DNA from: an uncultured Eubacterium sp.
GTDB taxonomy: Bacteria; Bacillota_A; Clostridia; Lachnospirales; Lachnospiraceae
Direction of reading: 5' to 3'
NCBI GenBank assembly: GCA_948468465.1
Contig: CAOKJJ010000008.1
Location: 1-50,727 of the forward strand
Length of the DNA stretch: 50,727 nt
The position numbers and the translations under genes were made by a program. The notes below the pieces were generated by a model. That model was not told the origin of the DNA, did not search any database, and worked only from the letters and a program-made list of their open reading frames with translations. Positions 1-7,553 of this stretch are shown piece after piece; the stretch's first letter is position 1, and each line of letters starts with the position of its first letter.

Positions 1-97
1 GGAGCCGAAATCCAGGCCCCGCCCCTCATCCAGCGTCCGCATAGCCACTAAAAAAACGCCCCACAATGTCCAAAAGTGAGGAACCATAACGTTTGTG

Positions 98-126
98 TTG
101 CAAATTTCCTCTTATTGTAATAAAAT
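98..126 (+). promoter_or_regulatory. Candidate sigma-A promoter for the GntR gene
   Basis: A TTGCAA -35 box (98-103) is followed after 17 bases by TAAAAT (121-126), 54 bases before the GntR start codon. The surrounding sequence is AT-rich. This is a match to the consensus only. Confidence 0.35.
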
Positions 127-180
127 ATCTCATAACATTACAGTTCAGCCTCTATGTAAAAAGCGGAAAGTGATAAAAGA

Positions 181-894
181 ATGGATAATTCAAAATTAAA
201 TGGCCAAAAAACATATGAGTATGTGTTTAATTATTTTTCTGAGCAGATTTTATCGGGGAAATTAAAATTAAATGATAAAATACCAACAGAGAGGGAAATT
301 GCTGATAAGCTGGGCGTCAGCCGTAATTCGATCCGGGAAGTGATGCATATGCTGGAAATTACAGGGCTGATTGAATGCATGCAGGGAAGCGGTAATTATG
401 TCCGTTGTGACCCAATCGAATATATGCTCAAATCAGTCAATATGGTTATGGCGCTGATGGAAATAGATTCTTCTGAGATTTTTAATATTCGAATCGGCTA
501 TGAATATGCGGCAGTTCGTCTGGCTATTGAGACAGCGACACCGGAAGAACTAGAAGAGATGCGGCAGATCCTGCTGAAAATGGATGAGCCGATGGGTTCG
601 AAGGAGAGCGCGAAGCTGGACGCTGAGTTTCATCATAAGCTTGTAAGCGCGTCGCATAACCGGATGCTGATTTTGTACAATTCTATGCTCTATAATCTGA
701 TGGATCAGTTTATTGAGAACTTTCGTACGAAAATACTGAAGAATAAAATGCGGGCAGAATTGTTAAGGCGTTCTCATTGGGCGCTTTATCACGCGTTGAT
801 AGATAAAGATTTACAGGCTGCAATGAATGCTTTTGACAAGCATTACCGGATTGTACAGGATCAGTTAGATAAAATGATGCAGAAGGAGCCCTGA
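181..894 (+). CDS. GntR/FadR-family transcriptional regulator
   Basis: A 237-residue DNA-binding regulator. Residues about 10-75 form the GntR winged helix-turn-helix: the run IPTEREIADKLGVSRNSIRE is the classical recognition-helix segment, followed by the wing GLIECMQGSGNYV. Residues about 90-230 are an all-helical FCD-type effector domain with the metal/ligand-type residues of this family (FNIRIGYEYAA near 98, AEFHHKLV near 149, and SHWALYHAL near 200). FadR-subfamily regulators usually bind a sugar acid or small carboxylate and repress nearby catabolic genes. The gene lies 3 bases upstream of an AraC regulator and shortly before an isomerase and a sugar kinase, so it probably controls that sugar locus. 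The ligand cannot be read from the sequence. The start follows a weak GGAAAG ribosome binding site. Confidence 0.9.
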   Translation: MDNSKLNGQKTYEYVFNYFSEQILSGKLKLNDKIPTEREIADKLGVSRNSIREVMHMLEITGLIECMQGSGNYVRCDPIEYMLKSVNMVMALMEIDSSEIFNIRIGYEYAAVRLAIETATPEELEEMRQILLKMDEPMGSKESAKLDAEFHHKLVSASHNRMLILYNSMLYNLMDQFIENFRTKILKNKMRAELLRRSHWALYHALIDKDLQAAMNAFDKHYRIVQDQLDKMMQKEP

Positions 895-897
895 TTC

Positions 898-1716
898 ATG
901 GATTTTAGACATGAGCTTGTATTGCCGAATGAAAATCTGCCGTTTCGGCTGTTTGTATTTGAAGGGAAAGACGGCAGTTATAAAGTATCCAAGCACTGGC
1001 ACCGCTCGATTGAGATATTTCTTGTGCTGGAGGGCAGCATTGATTTTTACATTAATGCGCAGCTGTACCAGCTGGGACAGGGGCAGTTTATGCTGGTAAA
1101 TTCTAATGAAGTGCACAGCATAGACTGTCCGGATCCCAATTTTACGCTTGTTCTGCAGATTCCGAGAGGCTTGTTTGATTCTTATGTGGGGGATGCTGAC
1201 CATTTGCTGTTTTCACGTTCCTGCGGCAAAGACCAGGAGCTGGCCTGTCTTATTCAGCGCATGCAGGAAGCGGATGCGCATAGGCAGCCGGGTTATCTGT
1301 TTCGGATATTGAGCGATTTTTATCAGCTTATGTATCTGCTTATTACAGATTATCGGATCCTGGAAGTAGATGAGGAGCGGAAAAAACAGAATCAAAATCT
1401 GGACAGGCTTTCGCGTATTACGAATTATATTCAGGCAAATTACAGGGAAGACTTGACGCTGGAAGGGATTGCGCATATTTTTGGGTTTTCGCCGGCTTAT
1501 TTATCCAGAATGTTTCGGAAATATGCGGGCATTAATTATAAAACTTACTTATCGGATTTACGTACGCAGGCCGGATACCGGCTGCTGATGAATACGCAGA
1601 TGCCGGTCGGGGAAATTGCGCTGGAGTGCGGATTTCCGGACAGCCGCAGTTTTACAAAAGCGTTTCGCAGGCAATATGATATGCCGCCGGCGGAGTATCG
1701 GAAAAAATTATTATAA
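898..1716 (+). CDS. AraC-family transcriptional regulator with cupin sensor
   Basis: A 272-residue two-domain regulator. Residues about 15-95 form a cupin-like sugar-sensing domain (WHRSIEIFLVLEGSIDF, and GQFMLVNSNEVHSI). Residues about 165-272 hold the tandem AraC helix-turn-helix, with LTLEGIAHIFGFSPAYLSRMF for the first HTH and GEIALECGFPDSRSFTKAF for the second, ending in the family signature FRRQYDMPPAEYRK. The start lies 4 bases after the GntR stop codon, so the two regulators are probably co-transcribed. The likely role is activation of the isomerase and kinase downstream in response to a pentose or deoxy sugar. The inducer is not known. Confidence 0.92.
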   Translation: MDFRHELVLPNENLPFRLFVFEGKDGSYKVSKHWHRSIEIFLVLEGSIDFYINAQLYQLGQGQFMLVNSNEVHSIDCPDPNFTLVLQIPRGLFDSYVGDADHLLFSRSCGKDQELACLIQRMQEADAHRQPGYLFRILSDFYQLMYLLITDYRILEVDEERKKQNQNLDRLSRITNYIQANYREDLTLEGIAHIFGFSPAYLSRMFRKYAGINYKTYLSDLRTQAGYRLLMNTQMPVGEIALECGFPDSRSFTKAFRRQYDMPPAEYRKKLL

Positions 1717-1760
1717 AAATCAAAAGACAAAAAAGAGCCATAAGTAAGACAAGTTTTTGA

Positions 1761-1789
1761 TTGTGCATCCTGCTTTGTGTTTCTATAAT
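1761..1789 (+). promoter_or_regulatory. Candidate promoter of the isomerase gene
   Basis: TTGTGC (1761-1766), a spacer of 17 bases and a perfect TATAAT (1784-1789) lie 43 bases upstream of the isomerase start. A weak -35 beside a perfect -10 fits a promoter that needs an activator such as the upstream AraC protein; that dependence is inferred. Confidence 0.5.
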
Positions 1790-1831
1790 GTATGTAGCAA
1801 ATACGTGACAGAAAGCAAAGGAGGATTTTTT

Positions 1832-3319
1832 ATGTTTCAAAACATTCCAAAAGTAAAAGTAGGCATTGTAGCTGTCAGCCGGGACTGTTTTCCTGAGAGT
1901 CTTTCGGTAAACAGACGGAAGGCGCTGGTAGAGGCATACCGTGCGAAGTATGATGAAGCGGATATTTACGAATGTCCGGTTTGTATCGTGGAGAGTGAGA
2001 TACATATGCAGCAGGCGTTAGAAGATGTGAAAAAGGCCGGCTGCAACGCTCTTGTTGTATATCTTGGCAATTTTGGCCCTGAAATCTCAGAAACATTACT
2101 GGCGAAGCATTTTGAAGGGCCGAAAATGTTTGTTGCCGCTGCGGAAGAATCTGGTGACAGCCTGATTGGCGGACGTGGAGACGCATACTGCGGGATGCTC
2201 AATGCAAGCTATAACCTGAAACTGCGCAATGTGCGTGCATACATACCAGAATATCCGGTAGGTACGGCTGCGGAATGCGCGGATATGATTCATGAGTTTT
2301 TGCCAGTAGCGCGTGCGGTCATTGGGCTTAGCAGCTTAAAGATTATAAGCTTCGGACCGCGTCCGATGAACTTCCTTGCCTGCAACGCGCCGATTAAACA
2401 GCTGTATAACCTGGGTGTTGAAATCGAAGAAAATTCAGAGCTGGATTTATTTGAAGCGTTCCATAAGCATAAAGATGATGCCCGGATTCCGGATGTGGTG
2501 GCGGATATGGAAAAAGAGCTGGGCGCCGGGAACCAGAAGCCGGAGATATTGCCAAAGCTGGCGCAGTATGAGCTTACATTGCTGGACTGGATCAAGGAGC
2601 ATAAAGGATACCGTGAATATGTATGTATTGCCGGAAAATGCTGGCCGGCTTTTCAGACACAGTTTGGATTTGTGCCTTGTTATGTAAACAGCCGCCTGAC
2701 AGGAAGAGGCATTCCGGTATCCTGCGAGGTAGATATTTACGGCGCATTGAGCGAATTTATCGGCACTTGTGTCAGTGAGGATGCAGTGACGCTTTTGGAT
2801 ATTAATAATACGGTTCCTGTGGATATGTATGAGGAGAGTATCAAAGGAAAATTTGATTATACATTGAAAGACACTTTTATGGGATTCCACTGTGGAAATA
2901 CAAGTTCTGGCAAACTGTCTTCCTGCTCGATGAAATATCAGATGATTATGGCACGCACGCTGCCGGAAGAAGTGACGCAGGGAACGCTGGAAGGCGATAT
3001 CATGCCTGGCGACATTACATTTTTCAGACTGCAGAGTACAGCGGATGCAAAGCTACGCGCTTATGTGGCACAGGGGGAAGTACTTCCGGTTGCGACAAAA
3101 TCGTTTGGCTCGATTGGCGTATTTGCGATTCCGCAGATGGGCAGATTTTACCGTCATGTATTAATTGAGGGCAATTATCCGCATCATGGGGCTGTTGCGT
3201 TTGGACATTTTGGCAAGAGCCTGTTTGAAGTGTTCAAGCTGGTTGGTGTGGAGCCTGAAGAAATAGGATTTAATCAGCCAAAAGAGATGCGTTATAAGAC
3301 AGAGAATCCTTTTGTATAA
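1832..3319 (+). CDS. L-fucose/L-arabinose isomerase family protein
   Basis: A 495-residue sugar isomerase-like protein. The start at 1832 is chosen because AAAGGAGG lies 6 bases before it; an in-frame ATG at 1757 would add 25 residues without a ribosome binding site and would sit on top of the promoter. The N-terminal half (VGIVAVSRDCFPESL and ALVVYLGNFGPE) has the Rossmann-like fold of the family. The C-terminal half carries the conserved blocks of the fucose isomerase C-terminal domain (FMGFHCGNTSSGKLSS near residue 350 and YPHHGAVAFGHFGKSLFEV near 450). Proteins of this family isomerise aldoses such as L-fucose, D-arabinose or L-arabinose to ketoses using a divalent metal. The neighbouring xylulokinase-like gene suggests that the ketose product is phosphorylated next. 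The exact sugar is uncertain. Confidence 0.85.
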   Translation: MFQNIPKVKVGIVAVSRDCFPESLSVNRRKALVEAYRAKYDEADIYECPVCIVESEIHMQQALEDVKKAGCNALVVYLGNFGPEISETLLAKHFEGPKMFVAAAEESGDSLIGGRGDAYCGMLNASYNLKLRNVRAYIPEYPVGTAAECADMIHEFLPVARAVIGLSSLKIISFGPRPMNFLACNAPIKQLYNLGVEIEENSELDLFEAFHKHKDDARIPDVVADMEKELGAGNQKPEILPKLAQYELTLLDWIKEHKGYREYVCIAGKCWPAFQTQFGFVPCYVNSRLTGRGIPVSCEVDIYGALSEFIGTCVSEDAVTLLDINNTVPVDMYEESIKGKFDYTLKDTFMGFHCGNTSSGKLSSCSMKYQMIMARTLPEEVTQGTLEGDIMPGDITFFRLQSTADAKLRAYVAQGEVLPVATKSFGSIGVFAIPQMGRFYRHVLIEGNYPHHGAVAFGHFGKSLFEVFKLVGVEPEEIGFNQPKEMRYKTENPFV

Positions 3320-3334
3320 AATTTACGCTTTTAT

Positions 3335-3363
3335 GGTCTGCGCAGCATATGCGCAGACCTGTT
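3335..3363 (+). terminator. Hairpin terminator after the isomerase
   Basis: GGTCTGCGC (3335-3343) pairs perfectly with GCGCAGACC (3351-3359) and is followed by the short T-rich run TGTTT. It lies 16 bases after the isomerase stop codon. Confidence 0.7.
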
Positions 3364-3419
3364 TAGAAACTAAATAACCAGTGACAGCTGTGTGGGTTAT
3401 TTACATACGGTTCCTTAGA
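3362..3419. repeat. Dispersed palindromic element, copy 1
   Basis: The arms TTTAGAAACTAAATAACC (left) and GGTTATTTACATACGGTTCC (right, running on into TTAG) are imperfect inverted repeats of each other around a centre of about 15 bases. A shorter, related element with the same TTAGAAACT, AAATAACC and GTTCCTTA blocks (reverse-complemented) lies at 12329-12369, again just upstream of an operon start. Confidence 0.45.
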
Positions 3420-3450
3420 TCATGAATGGTATTATGGATAGGAGAATGAA

Positions 3451-4917
3451 ATGTTATATATAGGAATTGACCTTGGCACATCTGCCGCCAAGCTGCTGCT
3501 GATGCGGACAGACGGAGTCATTGAAAAAATCGTTACAAAAGAGTATCCGATCAGTTTTCCAAAGCCAGGCTGGGCGGAGCAGAATCCGTCAGACTGGTGG
3601 CAGGCATGTATAGAAGGAATTCGGGAGCTGACTGCAGATGCGGACAAGAGCCAGGTAGCAGGCATCAGTTTTGGCGGACAGATGCATGGACTTGTTGCGC
3701 TAGACGGCCAGGACAATGTGATTCGGCCGGCGATTCTGTGGAATGATGGCAGAACGATGGCGGAAACAGAATATTTGAATGAAGTGATCGGCAGAGAAAA
3801 GCTTTCACAGTATACAGCCAATATTGCGTTTGCCGGATTTACGGCGCCAAAGCTGCTGTGGATGAAAAAGCACGAATCGGAGCTGCTTGCGCGGATCAGC
3901 AAAATCATGCTGCCAAAAGACTATATCGCTTATCGGCTGACAGGAGTACACTGCACAGATGTATCAGATGCTTCCGGCATGCTGCTGATGGATGTGAAAA
4001 ACAAGTGCTGGTCGAAAGAAATGGTTGAAATATGCGGGATCTCAGAATGCCAGCTGCCGCATATTTATGAGAGCTATGAGCCGGTCGCGGCGTTGCTGCC
4101 GGAAGTGGCCAAGATGCTGGGACTGCCGGAAACGGTGGTGGTAGCTGCCGGAGCCGGAGATAATGCGGCGGCGGCAGTAGGTACGGGAACAGTAGGTGAT
4201 GGAAGCTGCAACATTTCTCTTGGAACGAGCGGTACCGTATTTATCGCCAGTGACCGGTTTGCCATGGACAGCCACAATGCGCTGCACGCGTTTGCGCACG
4301 CAGACGGGCATTATCATCTGATGGGCTGCATGCTCAGCGCGGCATCCTGCAATAAATGGTGGATGGAAGATATTTTAGGAACCAAAGAGTTTGCGGCGCA
4401 GCAGAGCGGGATTACAAATCTTGGCGAAAATCATGTGTATTTTCTACCTTATTTAATGGGGGAGCGATCGCCGCACAATGACCCGAAAGCGAGGGGAACG
4501 TTTATCGGCATGACGATGGACACGACGCGCGAGGACATGACGCAGGCCGTGCTGGAAGGCGTTGCATTTGCGCTGCGGGATTCTTTTGAAGTTGCAAAGC
4601 TTCTGGGTATTCAGATCACCCGGACAAAAATCTGCGGAGGCGGAGCGAAGAGTCCGCTTTGGAAGAAGATGATTGCGAATATCTTAAATATCCAGGTAGA
4701 TACACTGGCAAGTGAAGAAGGGCCGGCTCTTGGCGCTGCCATGCTGGCGGCAGTTGCAAACGGCGAGTATGCGGATGTGGCAGAGGCGGCACAGGCGATT
4801 GTGAAAGTGACGGATACGGTGGAGCCGGATGCAGAACTGGCTGCGTTGTATGAGAAACGGTATCAGACGTTTCGGGGGATATATCCAAAGCTGAAAGAGT
4901 TGTTTCAGGAAATGTAA
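3451..4917 (+). CDS. xylB: Xylulokinase-like FGGY carbohydrate kinase
   Basis: A 488-residue FGGY-family kinase that should phosphorylate a ketopentose, typically D-xylulose to D-xylulose 5-phosphate, with ATP. The N-terminus has the phosphate-1 motif of the actin-like ATPase fold (YIGIDLGTSAAKLLL, residues 3-17), the xylulokinase block QMHGLVALD near 78 and ILWNDGR near 96. In the C-terminal half are the adenosine-side motifs SLGTSGTV near 256, LPYLMGERSPHND near 334 and KICGGGAKSPLW near 394, followed by the family's EGPALGAAMLAA. A GGAGAATGAA site precedes the start. It follows the isomerase by 130 bases and probably acts on that enzyme's ketose product. Substrates such as L-ribulose or D-ribulose remain possible, because the family is not separable by eye. 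Confidence 0.88.
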   Translation: MLYIGIDLGTSAAKLLLMRTDGVIEKIVTKEYPISFPKPGWAEQNPSDWWQACIEGIRELTADADKSQVAGISFGGQMHGLVALDGQDNVIRPAILWNDGRTMAETEYLNEVIGREKLSQYTANIAFAGFTAPKLLWMKKHESELLARISKIMLPKDYIAYRLTGVHCTDVSDASGMLLMDVKNKCWSKEMVEICGISECQLPHIYESYEPVAALLPEVAKMLGLPETVVVAAGAGDNAAAAVGTGTVGDGSCNISLGTSGTVFIASDRFAMDSHNALHAFAHADGHYHLMGCMLSAASCNKWWMEDILGTKEFAAQQSGITNLGENHVYFLPYLMGERSPHNDPKARGTFIGMTMDTTREDMTQAVLEGVAFALRDSFEVAKLLGIQITRTKICGGGAKSPLWKKMIANILNIQVDTLASEEGPALGAAMLAAVANGEYADVAEAAQAIVKVTDTVEPDAELAALYEKRYQTFRGIYPKLKELFQEM

Positions 4918-4932
4918 TTTTGTTATAATATT

Positions 4933-4967
4933 GATGGAAAAAACCGTGTTGGTTTTTTCCATCATAG
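4933..4967. terminator. Strong hairpin terminator
   Basis: GATGGAAAAAACC (4933-4945) is perfectly complementary to GGTTTTTTCCATC (4951-4963) with a 5-base loop. The A-run and T-run flanking the loop let it act in both directions. It sits between the xylulokinase and the convergent acetyltransferase genes. Confidence 0.75.
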
Positions 4968-5037
4968 ATCCAACAGTTCTTTTAAGCGTTTCTGAGCTGT
5001 TCATGCTATGTTCCGCCTGCCCATATTGTGCCATAAA

Positions 5038-5634
5038 TTAAATCCCTGTTTCTATAAAATGAACAGTGGAATGATCCCAATATTTTTTGAAAACACTATG
5101 GTCTTTTTCGTCAAAATTCAGCTGATACATTCGAAAGGTAACTAAAAAATCTTTTGGCTGCCATTGTTCTTCATAGGAATACTGATATTTCATTCCAACC
5201 TGTCTCATAACCCCGCCGCTGCGGGGATTGTTAACGTCATGTGCCGCTGTGATATAGGGAAGGCCATCTTTTTTTACTTGTGCTATAATAGCTTTCCCGG
5301 CTTCTGTGGCAATTCCCAGGTGCCAAAACTCTTTCCGAAGCCCATAGCCAAAATCATGGCTTTCATTCATATCGACTTTCATGTAGCCAATCGGATAGTT
5401 GTCCTCTTTCAAACAGACAGCGTAAGCATACGCTTGAGGTTTTTCATAATTTGCCGCATACTGTGTTTCAAAAAAAGACTTTGCTTCATCAATACCTTTC
5501 AAAGGAAACCACGGTAAAAAAGTGTTAACTTCTTTATCTGTCAGTATCAGGTACAATGCTTCTATATCGTTTTCTGTAAATTTTCTTAATCGTAGCCGTT
5601 CTGTTTCCAGCTGCGGTGTATTCAGATCTGTCAT
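5038..5634 (-). CDS. GNAT-family N-acetyltransferase (RimJ/RimL type)
   Basis: A 198-residue acetyltransferase. The N-terminus LETERLRLRKFTENDIEAL is the standard opening of the RimJ/RimL subgroup. The acetyl-CoA binding region is degenerate but visible (YGLRKEFWHLGIATEA near residue 110, and NPRSGGVMRQVGMKY near 150). Such enzymes acetylate the amino group of a protein N-terminus, an antibiotic or a small metabolite; the substrate cannot be told here. The start at 5634 is favoured because AGGGGGGAG lies just ahead; an ATG at 5670 that overlaps the stop codon of the upstream acetyltransferase gene is the alternative and has no ribosome binding site. It is the second gene of a two-gene minus-strand pair. 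Confidence 0.85.
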   Translation of the reverse strand: MTDLNTPQLETERLRLRKFTENDIEALYLILTDKEVNTFLPWFPLKGIDEAKSFFETQYAANYEKPQAYAYAVCLKEDNYPIGYMKVDMNESHDFGYGLRKEFWHLGIATEAGKAIIAQVKKDGLPYITAAHDVNNPRSGGVMRQVGMKYQYSYEEQWQPKDFLVTFRMYQLNFDEKDHSVFKKYWDHSTVHFIETGI

Positions 5635-5666
5635 ACGCTCCCCCCTTATTTTTGCCATTGGGATGT

Positions 5667-6110
5667 TCATTTCAATTTCATGTATAAAAGCGGATACGGA
5701 TTGCCCTGCTCGTCATGGTCTGTCCGTTTGTAAACATGAAAGCCCATATGCTCATAAAAACCTTTCGCAAGAGGGTTCTGCTCATTGACGGCCAATTCGC
5801 TGACGGAATAATTTTCAATTCCATACTGGAGCAGCTTTCTTCCAAGCCCCTTTCCAAGTTCTTCGGGTGCGATAAAAAGCATTTCAAGTTTTTGTTCCTC
5901 AATCCCCATAAATGCAACAGGGCGGCTGTCTTTGTCTTCGGCAATTATTAAATGCGCAATCCCATTCAAGGCTTGCGGAACGTATTTTTTTATTTCTACC
6001 ACTTCGTTCTCCGACAAAAACAGGTGCGTTGCTTTTACGGACTTTTCCCATATAACGAGTAATTGTTCTGTCAGTGATGGAGTTTTCTCTGTAACTTCTA
6101 AAATTTTCAT
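5667..6110 (-). CDS. GNAT-family N-acetyltransferase
   Basis: A 147-residue single-domain acetyltransferase. The acetyl-CoA pyrophosphate loop is seen as LFIAPEELGKGLGRKLLQYG (residues about 75-94), with the preceding beta strand FMGIEEQKLEM and the closing block AKGFYEHMGFHVYKR near 120, which are typical of YjaB-like GNAT proteins. The start follows GGAG with a 6-base spacing. It is followed immediately by a second, unrelated-subgroup acetyltransferase on the same strand, so the two are probably co-transcribed. The substrate is unknown. Confidence 0.85.
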   Translation of the reverse strand: MKILEVTEKTPSLTEQLLVIWEKSVKATHLFLSENEVVEIKKYVPQALNGIAHLIIAEDKDSRPVAFMGIEEQKLEMLFIAPEELGKGLGRKLLQYGIENYSVSELAVNEQNPLAKGFYEHMGFHVYKRTDHDEQGNPYPLLYMKLK

Positions 6111-6447
6111 TTATTTCTCCATAAATTTAACTATAGATTTTGTGGGTAGCTGTTTATCAGAACTTTTACCAGCTGTGGCTGATCATTTAATTTTTTATGA
6201 TAACAACGGGTTTAACAATATAGTTCAAGCTCAATATGTTTTGCTTTGGGAAAACTTTGCAGATGGTCAAAGCAGTTGAATAACGAGACAGAACAGATAT
6301 ATTATATATAATTATGATCATGATCAAATGATAATGCATACAATATCTTAAATCTACAATTATGTTTCATAATAACACACCTACAAAAATAAAACAAGAC
6401 TGTTTTTTATAAAATTATTAGAATATAATATATAGACAGGAAATGTA
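6111..6447. other. Intergenic AT-rich stretch with a possible gene remnant
   Basis: No intact gene is visible between the divergent acetyltransferase start and the next promoter. On the plus strand 6150-6279 reads as a protein-like stretch without a credible start (SELLPAVADHLIFYDNNG, then ending WENFADGQSS and a stop at 6277-6279). This could be the C-terminal remnant of a lost gene. The rest is AT-rich spacer. Confidence 0.3.
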
Positions 6448-6475
6448 TTGACAAAAGAAAAAAAGATGCTATAAT
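6448..6475 (+). promoter_or_regulatory. Consensus sigma-A promoter of the three-gene cassette
   Basis: TTGACA (6448-6453) and TATAAT (6470-6475), both perfect, are separated by 16 bases and lie about 90 bases before the first gene of the cassette. This predicts strong constitutive transcription. Confidence 0.75.
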
Positions 6476-6564
6476 ATCAAAAATTTCATATAATATAAAG
6501 AATATGTTTTTGCAACAATAAACGAAATAATAAATTTTTTGAGAGTTATCCATAAGAAAAAGAA

Positions 6565-7530
6565 GTGTTCAAAAAAGAAGCATTAAGAAAAGAAGCAGTA
6601 AAAAAAGAACCAATAATAAAAAAATTATCAAATAATAGGGTATTTCAAGTAATAACGATAGTTGCCATTTTGTTGGTAATTGTCGTCTTGTTCGCTCTAT
6701 TTCCCATAATTTTGAATGCCATTATAACAAAAAAATGGTATTTGAAGTTTCCAATAGATTCAAAATTAAAGCCAACAGACTGGTTTGCATTTGCCGGTAG
6801 TTACATCGGGGCATTGGGCACCGCTGTTTGCGGATGGGTTGCTTACAGGCAGAATCACATGATGTCAAAGCAGCAGAATATATTGGACGAACAGCAAAAG
6901 CAGATGCAGCAGTTACAGGGTCTTTTGGCAAAATATCAGATTGCACCGAACCCGTTTTTTGGCACATTGACTTTTGAAATATTCGAGGAGAACGATAATG
7001 GTTTTACACAGGAAGAGAGAAAGAAAAAAGCGTATGATTTAACGTTCGGCAAACGGATGTCGGACGATTTGGGTTCCTGTATATGGCTTGTTATAGAACT
7101 TGAAATGCAAAACATCATTCCTATCAGTAATTTTAGAGTTCAGGAAATTACATATAAAATTAGCGGAGAATCCTATTCATTAGCGATTCCGGAACCGGAG
7201 GAAGATGAGGGGTATGACAGCTTTATATCTGGGTATGGAGGAAATTTCCTTCAGAATCATGACAGCATCCGTATGCTGGTTACGGAAAAAGATAGCTTAA
7301 AAAATAACAAAAACATCCAGGCATTATTTGATGCAGCAGGAATATTCTGTCATTGGTGGGAGTTTCCGAAAGCTGGTTATGATAGCTGTGAATGGACGTT
7401 TCAGATTTACTTTAAAAATCAAGGAGGCCAGAGCAGTACATATCTTGTATCTTATCAGATGCATCAAGCGGATAATACAAATGGCTGGCAGATTTGCCAA
7501 CCCAGATGCAGGAGGATGAAAGATACATAG
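6565..7530 (+). CDS. Hypothetical membrane protein with coiled coil
   Basis: A 321-residue protein that I do not recognise. After a Lys-rich N-terminus, two hydrophobic segments are visible (about residues 28-52, ITIVAILLVIVVLFALF; and about 68-88, AFAGSYIGALGTAVCGWVAY). A Gln-rich coiled coil follows (about 90-120, SKQQNILDEQQKQMQQL), then a soluble domain of about 200 residues rich in aromatic and acidic residues. The topology, with two TM helices and a coiled coil before a soluble domain, resembles some phage-defence membrane proteins, but no motif proves this. The start is GTG with only a weak ribosome binding site. It is the first gene of an AT-rich three-gene operon and its end is 23 bases from the PRTase-like gene. 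Confidence 0.6.
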   Translation: MFKKEALRKEAVKKEPIIKKLSNNRVFQVITIVAILLVIVVLFALFPIILNAIITKKWYLKFPIDSKLKPTDWFAFAGSYIGALGTAVCGWVAYRQNHMMSKQQNILDEQQKQMQQLQGLLAKYQIAPNPFFGTLTFEIFEENDNGFTQEERKKKAYDLTFGKRMSDDLGSCIWLVIELEMQNIIPISNFRVQEITYKISGESYSLAIPEPEEDEGYDSFISGYGGNFLQNHDSIRMLVTEKDSLKNNKNIQALFDAAGIFCHWWEFPKAGYDSCEWTFQIYFKNQGGQSSTYLVSYQMHQADNTNGWQICQPRCRRMKDT

Positions 7531-7553
7531 ATTGTAGAAAGCAAGGTGAGTAT

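Noticed and set aside
1..87. Minus-strand open frame at the left edge (starting at 87, reading off the window).
   Set aside because: 29 codons only, no ribosome binding site and no recognised motif apart from a final GLDFGS that recalls RuvX. Too short to support as a gene.
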